A stretch of DNA of 8,870 bases, from assembly GCA_030642845.1 (NCBI GenBank), contig DAOWMZ010000052.1, forward strand, positions 1-8,870, read 5' to 3'. A program made the translations under genes and the position numbers. The DNA comes from Candidatus Zixiibacteriota bacterium. GTDB taxonomy: Bacteria > Zixibacteria > MSB-5A5 > GN15 > FEB-12. This document shows positions 1 to 5,639 of the stretch, piece by piece (the first letter of the stretch is position 1; every line of letters begins with the position of its first letter). Below the pieces are notes generated by a model that was given only the letters and a program-made list of their open reading frames with translations, did not search any database and was not told the origin of the DNA.

Positions 1-948
1 AACTTGATCATAAATAAGAAAACCAGTTGATATAATTCCTACAACAGCAGCAATGGTACCAATATTCAACCCGGCTCCTCCCATAAATCCACCCATATGT
101 GGTACATACACTACATCTTCTTTTCTCATAGTGTATCTGCTTATTGCACCTGTTTTTGAATATCTTTCAAGATTCACATGCATAGACTGACCATAATATC
201 CATCTTTTGTAATGATCTTTGTTTTTTTCCAATTAGCTCTTTCCGTTATACCACCCGCTAATGATATTGCCTCCAGGACATCAATATTGTTCTCAAAAGG
301 AACCGGACCAGGATGAGCTACTGCTCCCACAACATATATTACATTCTTTTGCTCCAGGTTCTGTCCCAGTTCAGCAGATGGCAACCCTACCGGACTACGA
401 GGGATCTCGATTGTATCCTCTCTGTAAATTTTTGGCAACCTGCTCAAATCTCCCGTTGCAATTGCCTGAGACACGTTGACAATTTCAACTTCTCCTGCTT
501 TGTCGCCGCCGCGAATAATTGTAACCCGGCTCAAATCACCAATTTCATTGGCTCCACCGGCTTCGTTGATTATGCTCCAGAGGCTGGGAATTTCCTCAAA
601 AGTATATTTCCCCGGTTGTCTCGCCTGACCGGAAACAAAAACATACTGGTAGTTATATACAGACACCCGCACAACAGCTTGAGAAATATTTTTATTAAGT
701 CGAGACATTCGCCTGACAATATCAATTTCAAGCTGAGAAGTTGTTTTGCCGGCAACTTCAATTTCTCCTGCAATATCCAGGGAAATGTTTCCTTCTAGAT
801 TGACCCGAACCTCAGAATTAAGAGTCGGGTCCTGCCAGAAATTTATTTCAAGAACATCGCCGGGCCCAACCTTGTATTGTTCAGCAAAAAGACTACTGGC
901 GGCAATAGTTATCAAAACAATAAGTAAAACAATTAGCATTTTATTCAT
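1..948 (-). CDS. Polysaccharide export (Wza/OPX-type) protein with two SLBB domains, partial at 3' end
   Basis: Likely a periplasmic/outer-membrane component of a capsule or exopolysaccharide exporter, working with an inner-membrane Wzc-like partner that is not in view. The frame is open to the left edge, giving 316 visible residues and no stop. Residues 1-22 form a signal peptide (MNKML, a hydrophobic core, then SLFA before EQ). There is no lipobox cysteine, unlike classical Wza. Residues 24-100 match the polysaccharide export domain, starting with the typical YKVGPGDVLEINFW. SLBB-like domains follow at about 101-185 (VFVSGQARQPGKY, then NEAGG) and 202-285 (VIYVVGAVAHPGPVPF, then LAGG). Residues 292-313 are a hydrophobic segment, so the true C-terminus is probably close. 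The ATG at 948 has AGGTG six bases upstream (955-959). A start at the fourth codon (939) is less likely. It lies about 140 bases after the diguanylate cyclase gene, which fits c-di-GMP control of exopolysaccharide, but that link is inferred. Confidence 0.93.
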   Translation of the reverse strand, partial: MNKMLIVLLIVLITIAASSLFAEQYKVGPGDVLEINFWQDPTLNSEVRVNLEGNISLDIAGEIEVAGKTTSQLEIDIVRRMSRLNKNISQAVVRVSVYNYQYVFVSGQARQPGKYTFEEIPSLWSIINEAGGANEIGDLSRVTIIRGGDKAGEVEIVNVSQAIATGDLSRLPKIYREDTIEIPRSPVGLPSAELGQNLEQKNVIYVVGAVAHPGPVPFENNIDVLEAISLAGGITERANWKKTKIITKDGYYGQSMHVNLERYSKTGAISRYTMRKEDVVYVPHMGGFMGGAGLNIGTIAAVVGIISTGFLIYDQV

Positions 949-976
949 TTTATACACCTATATTGCATAAGAGTTG

Positions 977-1019
977 ACCGTAAAACGGTTTATCATAAAA
1001 TCGGCATATTTCACCGATT
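977..1019 (-). other. Two small hairpins in the leader of the export gene (possible weak terminator or attenuator)
   Basis: Reading the minus strand, AATCGG (1014-1019) pairs with CCGATT (999-1004) around a 9-base loop, and the second arm runs into four T. A second hairpin, ACCG (986-989) with CGGT (977-980), has a 5-base loop. Both lie between the candidate promoter and the ribosome site of the export gene. The first could act as a weak terminator for the cyclase gene or as a leader element; the stems are short, so the assignment is uncertain. Confidence 0.3.
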
Positions 1020-1029
1020 CATTAAGTAA

Positions 1030-1058
1030 AATATAGAGAACGTCACTCTATGAGTAAA
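1030..1058 (-). promoter_or_regulatory. Candidate sigma70-type promoter for the polysaccharide export gene
   Basis: On the minus strand TTTACT (1053-1058, 4 of 6 matches to the -35 consensus) is 17 bases from TATATT (1030-1035, 5 of 6 matches to -10). Transcription would start near 1023, giving a leader of about 75 bases before the ATG at 948. This is a pattern match only; A/T-rich gaps produce such matches by chance. Confidence 0.4.
1033..1051. repeat. Inverted repeat lying between the -35 and -10 boxes (operator-like)
   Basis: ATAGAG (1033-1038) and CTCTAT (1046-1051) are perfect 6-base inverted arms around a 7-base centre. The repeat fills most of the spacer of the candidate promoter and touches its -10 box, where a repressor site would be expected. 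It could equally be a small hairpin downstream of the diguanylate cyclase gene, whose stop codon is only about 40 bases away. Confidence 0.35.
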
Positions 1059-1088
1059 CCTAAAACATTATTCAATTTCAATTAAAAT

Positions 1089-2723
1089 TTATTGATATAA
1101 AGGATTATAAAGTAGAAACTTATTTCGCCCTGTATCTTTTGCTTTCAACAAAGCCATATCGGCTGAATGAATCAATTTATTCGATGAGTCAGCATGATCG
1201 GGAAATACCGCTCCACCCAATGAAATAGTACAACTTAACGAATTCTCAATTCCCGGAATTTCAAAAGAAGACGAAGCCACTTCGTTTTTTAGACGCTTCA
1301 TAAATTTGGTACAGGTAATATCATCAGCTTCAGGCATGACAATACAGAACTCATCCCCTCCATAACGAGCTATAATATCTATTGTTCTGATCGTGTTTCT
1401 CAGGATACTCCCCATCTGTTTCAGAATCTCATCACCAGCCAAATGTCCGTAATTATCATTAATGCCTTTCAGCTCGTCCAGATCAAAAATTATTAAAGCC
1501 ATTTTTCTTTTATAACGAACAGCACGCTGGATTTCTTCGTTGAGACGACGGATAAAATAACGCTGGTTAGCCAGTCCCGTAAGGTTGTCGGTATATGAAA
1601 GTTCTTCGATTCGTTCAAATGCCTGAGCATTATCAAGTAAATTCATTGCATTCTGCAAAACAGATTTGATGTTTTCTGTCGGACTAACGGCTGAAGCATT
1701 GTAACTCCAGGTTAAAACTCCAGGATATTCACTGGAAGGTGAAAAAGGCATAATATAATCAAAACCACTCGATTTTAGAATCCTCATCCATGAACCAACT
1801 TCAGAATCATCCGGTATAAGATGATTGATCGATTGCGGTCCCAAATCATCAAGAGCTTTTAGAATATTTTTTAGATCATTACTGTCAGGTAATTTTATTT
1901 TCTTCCCTTGACCGCTCTGGATAAGGCTGACACCACTATCATTCTTATGAATATTATTATATAAAAAAGCTACTCTATTCATGTCAAGATCTTTAGAAAT
2001 CGAATTAATCAATTTAGGTACCATTGTTTCCGGATTGTGATGTAAAATCAGTTTCAGCATACTACTCTGGCCGTTGACCTGGGATTTCTGCGGTTTATTA
2101 TTTATACTTTCAATTTTTTTCTGTAGTCTTTCATTTTTTGATTCATGCCATTTCACGTGATAAGCGGCTGAAAGTGATTGTGCCAGACTTGCTACCATTA
2201 GCTTGAATGAAAGCGATTCGGTTTCAATATTACTTGAGATAAAATAAACACCATAGAGATTGTTTCTCCAGAAGATAGGGAAAAACAACTCCATGTTATA
2301 TTTTCTTAATTGAGTTAAGAAATCATCGGGGAAAATTCCATTAAGAATTTCCACCGGACGTGGCAAAAAATCTACTTCGAGAGCATTGGCTAATTTCACT
2401 GTTGCTTTGAATCTGAACAAATTACGGTTATAGTTCTTAAGTCCGTGCTGATAGTTCATCTCAAGGAAATCTTTTCTTTTTCTCAGGAAAACAACTTTTT
2501 CACATCCAAAAGAATTTTTAAGCAGTTCGGATACCTTATGGGCAACCTCACCTATAACACCAGTCAAACTATTGCTCAGGAGAAATTCCGAAAATTCGGA
2601 AATGCTCATATTCCTGATTGCACCCATCTGTTTTTTTTCATAGATAATCCTTCTAATCAGAAGAATAGATAAAATAACAATCAGGATAAATAATAAACTT
2701 ATCAGATAGTCTTGGTATTCCAT
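1089..2723 (-). CDS. Membrane-anchored GGDEF diguanylate cyclase with two GAF-like regions
   Basis: Expected to condense two GTP to c-di-GMP on the inner face of the cytoplasmic membrane. With the ATG at 2723 it has 544 residues. Residues 6-25 form one hydrophobic membrane helix, followed by a basic stretch (RRIIYEKK). Residues of about 45-185 and 215-365 look like two divergent GAF-type sensor regions joined by a charged helix; this is from their secondary-structure pattern, not a clear motif. The GGDEF domain covers about 373-539: it opens with SYTDNLTGLANQRYF, has the metal-binding FDLDELKGIND, and keeps an exact GGDEF (455-459). RTID (446-449) stands five residues before it, which is the product-binding inhibitory site, so feedback inhibition is likely. 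An in-frame TTG at 2753 would add ten residues, but it lies inside a good promoter match and places hydrophilic residues before the helix. The ribosome site before the ATG is weak (GAAAG). Confidence 0.93.
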   Translation of the reverse strand: MEYQDYLISLLFILIVILSILLIRRIIYEKKQMGAIRNMSISEFSEFLLSNSLTGVIGEVAHKVSELLKNSFGCEKVVFLRKRKDFLEMNYQHGLKNYNRNLFRFKATVKLANALEVDFLPRPVEILNGIFPDDFLTQLRKYNMELFFPIFWRNNLYGVYFISSNIETESLSFKLMVASLAQSLSAAYHVKWHESKNERLQKKIESINNKPQKSQVNGQSSMLKLILHHNPETMVPKLINSISKDLDMNRVAFLYNNIHKNDSGVSLIQSGQGKKIKLPDSNDLKNILKALDDLGPQSINHLIPDDSEVGSWMRILKSSGFDYIMPFSPSSEYPGVLTWSYNASAVSPTENIKSVLQNAMNLLDNAQAFERIEELSYTDNLTGLANQRYFIRRLNEEIQRAVRYKRKMALIIFDLDELKGINDNYGHLAGDEILKQMGSILRNTIRTIDIIARYGGDEFCIVMPEADDITCTKFMKRLKNEVASSSFEIPGIENSLSCTISLGGAVFPDHADSSNKLIHSADMALLKAKDTGRNKFLLYNPLYQ

Positions 2724-2740
2724 AATATTGCTTTCAATGA

Positions 2741-2768
2741 AATATAAATACAACCTGAATTATGTCAA
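2741..2768 (-). promoter_or_regulatory. Candidate sigma70-type promoter for the diguanylate cyclase gene
   Basis: On the minus strand there is a perfect TTGACA (2763-2768), a 16-base spacer, and TATATT (2741-2746). Transcription would begin near 2734, leaving only about 11 bases before the ATG at 2723. It lies just after the stop of the STAS tail frame (2780) and suggests that the cyclase can be transcribed apart from the upstream genes. It argues against the TTG at 2753 as start codon. Confidence 0.5.
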
Positions 2769-2779
2769 CTAAATAAGGA

Positions 2780-3079
2780 TTAACGTCGCCCTCGGGCATA
2801 ACGGAATCTGGAACGTTTTGAGAGCAGTTCACTTTTTTTAAGCAGGAAAAATATTTTCCACCAGCCAATCTTTTCAAAAAGTTCATGCTCCTGCAATTGC
2901 TGTTTGATTTCACTTATAGAATTGAAGGGATCATCTTTTATTATTCGAAGAACGATTGTTTCGAGATCGTTTCCGCTTAAAAGATCAAATTCGTTATGAG
3001 TGGTTTTTCGATATGATTTTCCCGGTCCTGATGTCGAGGAAATTTCATCAATTACTGTCAGACCTGTAATTTCTACACT
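2780..3079 (-). CDS. -1-frame continuation of the STAS protein: basic C-terminal tail, no start codon of its own
   Basis: This 300-base stretch would be empty if only ATG, GTG or TTG starts were accepted. In the -1 frame relative to the STAS gene it is open from the A9 run at 3079-3087 to a TAA at 2780-2782, giving 99 residues that begin SVEITGLTVIDEI and end RSRFRYARGRR. An in-frame TAA precedes the A run, and no ATG, GTG or TTG occurs until a TTG more than sixty codons in, so an independent gene is unlikely. The composition is protein-like: a linker of about 35 residues, then helices around DLETIVLRIIKDD, SISEIKQQLQEHE and EKIGWWKIFFLLKK, and a strongly basic end. The order resembles a small winged-helix fold, but this is a guess. 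Joined to the STAS part it makes about 229 residues. Mechanisms to separate are programmed slippage, a true frameshift mutation, and a sequence error in the homopolymer. Confidence 0.7.
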   Translation of the reverse strand, partial: SVEITGLTVIDEISSTSGPGKSYRKTTHNEFDLLSGNDLETIVLRIIKDDPFNSISEIKQQLQEHELFEKIGWWKIFFLLKKSELLSKRSRFRYARGRR

Positions 3080-3087
3080 TTTTTTTT
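3050..3087 (-). promoter_or_regulatory. Candidate -1 frameshift/slippage site: A9 run plus downstream stem
   Basis: On the minus strand nine A (3079-3087) contain the heptamer A AAA AAA in the STAS reading frame, decoded as lysine codons just before GTG TAG. After a 7-base gap, AATTAC (3066-3071) can pair with GTAATT (3050-3055) around a 10-base loop. A Shine-Dalgarno-like AGAGG (3099-3103) lies about 13 bases upstream of the heptamer. Slippery run, spacer, stem and upstream SD-like element have the layout known from bacterial -1 sites such as dnaX, though this stem is short and A/T-rich. A run of nine A is also long enough for RNA polymerase slippage. Confidence 0.5.
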
Positions 3088-3468
3088 ACCTGGCTCAGCC
3101 TCTTTAACATCTTCAAAGTCGTTATGGGCTTTATCAACCGATAGATATGATTTGAGAACTTTATCAAATTCAAGGAGTTCGTAGATTTCATAAACATTGG
3201 GAATCATATTGGCTAATTTAATATCCCCTCGATTATTGCGGACATCTTTTATACGAGATATAAAAATACCCCATCCCGCCGATGAGATATAATCCACTCC
3301 GGCCAGATCAAGAATTATCATATAACGCCGACGCTTTAAAAGCGACTCTATCACTTCCTCAAGATCACTGGAGGTAGTGGTGTCAATAACACCATCAATC
3401 CGAATTTCCGATACTCGATCGCGCTCATTCTCAGATAGTGATATGGAAATATTTTCCATCGTTCCCAC
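3073..3468 (-). CDS. STAS-domain anti-sigma factor antagonist (SpoIIAA/RsbV type)
   Basis: A switch protein that, when unphosphorylated, binds and inhibits an RsbW/SpoIIAB-like kinase; phosphorylation releases the partner. The 0-frame product has 131 residues. The STAS fold covers about 5-115, with LDLAGVDYISSAGWG at 54-67. Ser63 stands where SpoIIAA has its phosphorylated serine (DSSG in SpoIIAA, SSAG here). The last residues are EAEPG, three lysines and V, then TAG: the lysines come from an A9 run, and the -1 frame continues for 98 codons (described separately). The only possible starts are GTG at 3468, directly after an in-frame stop, and ATG at 3459; neither has a strong ribosome site, and the choice does not affect the domain. 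The gene follows, on the same strand with a gap of 107 bases, the phosphatase/ATPase protein that is its probable enzyme partner. No sigma factor or separate anti-sigma factor is in view. Confidence 0.9.
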   Translation of the reverse strand: MGTMENISISLSENERDRVSEIRIDGVIDTTTSSDLEEVIESLLKRRRYMIILDLAGVDYISSAGWGIFISRIKDVRNNRGDIKLANMIPNVYEIYELLEFDKVLKSYLSVDKAHNDFEDVKEAEPGKKKV

Positions 3469-3547
3469 TTAACATCCCAAATTAAAAATTTGCTTTAAGA
3501 AAACTGAAAAAAGGCTTCATGACAAGGAAAATATTAATTTTATCATT

Positions 3548-3553
3548 ATTATA
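3548..3553 (-). promoter_or_regulatory. Possible -10 box upstream of the STAS gene
   Basis: The 107-base gap between the phosphatase gene and the STAS gene contains a perfect TATAAT on the minus strand, about 80 bases before the STAS start. I see no convincing -35 box at the right distance, and the gap is very A/T-rich, so this may be chance. No clear terminator hairpin is visible in the gap. Confidence 0.2.
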
Positions 3554-3575
3554 AGTAATAAAAATTAGAATAAAA

Positions 3576-5579
3576 TCATTCTTTAATCGTTTTTGTCTCT
3601 GTCGTTTGGTTGTTTCCGTATGTTATTGATCGCGCCAGAACAAATGTAATATCATCAGCCGGTTTAATAAATCCGGAGAAATCATCAATTTCAGCAATCA
3701 GATTTTTTCTTAGAATAGATGTATCTGCCGAAGTTCCGTTGGAGAGTTGTTTTTCAAGAGTGTTTACTAAACGCTCAAGACCGAACTGACCTCCATCACG
3801 GTTGCTCGCCTCGGTGATCCCGTCAGTAAACATGAAAAAGGCATCTCCTTCTTCAAGTTTTAGAGTAACTTCTTCGAGCCTGTCTTCAAAGGTAGTATCA
3901 ATAGTGATCGGCATTCCCATGGGCATTCCGTTCGGATTTAGTTTCTCGATTTTCTTTGTGGAATTTCTATAAAACAGCATCGGGTTGTGTCCCGCTGATA
4001 CAAAATTCAGTTCCTTGTCGATTTCATGGTATATAGCCAGCATAATGGTAATAAACATCCCCGGCGGGATATTATGTTGTAAGTATTCATTTACTTTGAG
4101 AAGGGTTTCTTTGGCAGAAGTTTTATCGGTTGAGTAAATTTGGATTACAGTACGAAGCATAGACATTACCAACGAAGCCGGTACACCCTTCCCTGACACA
4201 TCCGCAACCACGAGACAGAATCTTTCAGGATCAATCCTCAAGACGTCATACAGGTCGCCTCCAACAACTTCTGCCGCCCGATAAAATGTTTCCAGTTCCA
4301 ATCCGGGAAGCGCGGGAAGTTCTCTGGGGAGAAGAGTTTTCTGAATATGCGATGCCACTTCGATCTCTTTGGCCATCTTTTCACGGGCTATAATATTTTC
4401 CCGGTCCTGGCTGACTCTGGTCATTAATTCATTGAACGCTTTTGAAATTTCAAAAAATTCTTCAGCTCCCTCCAGAGGAAGTTCAGACTTTAGATCTCCG
4501 GATGTAAACTTTCTCACTCGGCGGGTTATTTTTACAATGGGGTCAACAAAATAACTTGAGAGCAGATAAACACCAAGAATTCCAAATATAAGTAGTACCA
4601 GAGTTAATAAAGCGGTATTTTGACGAGCTTCATCCAACCGTACCTGTAACTGAGCGGCACTATAAAGTATATTTACCCGGCCTAATTCTGTTTCACCGGT
4701 TTTTATGGGGATTATCAAAAACTTAAGGATTTTGTCTTCTTCATCCATCACTTGAGGAAATTCAAGAATATCAGAATTTATTGATAAGGGCAGACTATAC
4801 TGTTTTCTTATGTTATGAATATCATCAGAATGTGCCATAATAATATTATTACTGTCAGTAAGAACAATAAGACGCAGGTAATTGCTATTTGACTGTAAAT
4901 AACTTACAATCAATTCATCAAATTCAGCATCAGAACGGCGGTTGATGATATATAAACTTGCCTGTGCGGCTATTGTGTTGGCAAGTGATGATACTGTTTC
5001 ATCCAAATTTGAACGTAGTTGCTGTGTGGTCTGGCGATCTATATAATAGTATGAACCAGCAATAATAATCGAAACAATAAAGATAGTCCATACCGAGAAC
5101 TTTACTCTCAGGGAAAACATTCTTCTGAGAAACGGAACACTTCCTGCCGAAGATTTATGAATTCTTTTGATCATGCGAAGTTCATTGTATCCGGCAGATG
5201 AAATATATTCGACCGAATCCATAATCTTGCTGATCATGTAGAATCCCAATCCCCCTTTGCGTCCGGAATTAACCAGCCGCTTAAGATCAAGAGTCCCGCT
5301 GCCATCAGGCTGGAACGATCTGCCGGTATCAATAAGAGAAAAGACAACCTGCTTTTTAAAGATTACAATGCGAAGCCGGATTGTCCCTTTTTCATAAAGA
5401 TAGGCATGACGTATTATATTGGTAGCCCCTTCTTCCATAGCCAGAAGAACGGCATTGGTGTTTTTTCGAGAGAATCCAGCTGAAATACAAGAATCTCTCA
5501 CCGTACGCTGAATGCTATCAAGGTACTTGTCTTCAGCTAAGAATTCTGCTGTAATCTCTTTTACCGGGCGATGAAACAT
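3576..5579 (-). CDS. Membrane sensor with N-terminal RsbW-like ATPase, HAMP and C-terminal SpoIIE (PP2C) phosphatase
   Basis: Probably controls phosphorylation of the STAS protein encoded next. Residues 1-140 are a GHKL ATPase of the RsbW/SpoIIAB kind: N-box MEEGATNIIRHAY (48-60), G1-like DTGRSF (84-89) and GGLGFYMI (109-116). Membrane helices lie at about 160-180 and 322-344 and enclose an extracytoplasmic part of about 140 residues that I cannot assign to a family. HAMP covers about 345-395. The SpoIIE/PP2C domain covers about 405-652, with GGDLYD (Asp442, Asp445), VADVSGKGVPASL (Asp460), FVSAGHNP, FTDGITEA (Asp586) and DDITF (Asp642/643), so the metal-binding residues look intact. SpoIIE-type enzymes dephosphorylate STAS proteins, while RsbW-type domains phosphorylate them; having both on one chain is notable. 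The ATPase domain could instead only bind the STAS protein or ATP. The ATG at 5579 follows the upstream gene by 55 bases and has no strong ribosome site. Confidence 0.94.
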   Translation of the reverse strand: MFHRPVKEITAEFLAEDKYLDSIQRTVRDSCISAGFSRKNTNAVLLAMEEGATNIIRHAYLYEKGTIRLRIVIFKKQVVFSLIDTGRSFQPDGSGTLDLKRLVNSGRKGGLGFYMISKIMDSVEYISSAGYNELRMIKRIHKSSAGSVPFLRRMFSLRVKFSVWTIFIVSIIIAGSYYYIDRQTTQQLRSNLDETVSSLANTIAAQASLYIINRRSDAEFDELIVSYLQSNSNYLRLIVLTDSNNIIMAHSDDIHNIRKQYSLPLSINSDILEFPQVMDEEDKILKFLIIPIKTGETELGRVNILYSAAQLQVRLDEARQNTALLTLVLLIFGILGVYLLSSYFVDPIVKITRRVRKFTSGDLKSELPLEGAEEFFEISKAFNELMTRVSQDRENIIAREKMAKEIEVASHIQKTLLPRELPALPGLELETFYRAAEVVGGDLYDVLRIDPERFCLVVADVSGKGVPASLVMSMLRTVIQIYSTDKTSAKETLLKVNEYLQHNIPPGMFITIMLAIYHEIDKELNFVSAGHNPMLFYRNSTKKIEKLNPNGMPMGMPITIDTTFEDRLEEVTLKLEEGDAFFMFTDGITEASNRDGGQFGLERLVNTLEKQLSNGTSADTSILRKNLIAEIDDFSGFIKPADDITFVLARSITYGNNQTTETKTIKE

Positions 5580-5639
5580 AATAAATACTACTCAGACTTG
5601 TATCCAAAACCCACTAAAATAAATGATATTGTATTTATT
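5580..5639. repeat. 9-base inverted repeat spanning the gap before the phosphatase gene
   Basis: AATAAATAC (5580-5588) and GTATTTATT (5631-5639) are perfect inverted arms 42 bases apart. In the minus-strand RNA one arm covers the stop codon of the PorV/TPR gene and the other lies directly beside the phosphatase ATG, so pairing could hide that start. The arms are nearly all A/T, and chance is a fair explanation. Confidence 0.3.

Noticed and set aside
313..798. Plus-strand open frame of 161 codons
   Set aside because: It lies fully inside the minus-strand polysaccharide export gene, whose translation shows clear domains; the plus-strand translation has no recognisable pattern.
2631..2638. Run of eight A (minus strand) in the cyclase gene as a second slippage site
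   Set aside because: The frame stays intact across it, and the other frames close quickly, so no alternative product is suggested.
2751..2753. TTG at 2753 as start of the diguanylate cyclase
   Set aside because: It lies in the spacer of a good promoter match, the AGG before it is too close, and the ATG at 2723 places the membrane helix at the very N-terminus as usual.
2780..3079. STAS tail as an independent small gene
   Set aside because: There is no ATG, GTG or TTG near its beginning, and an in-frame stop precedes it; only a rare ATT or CTG start could rescue this reading.
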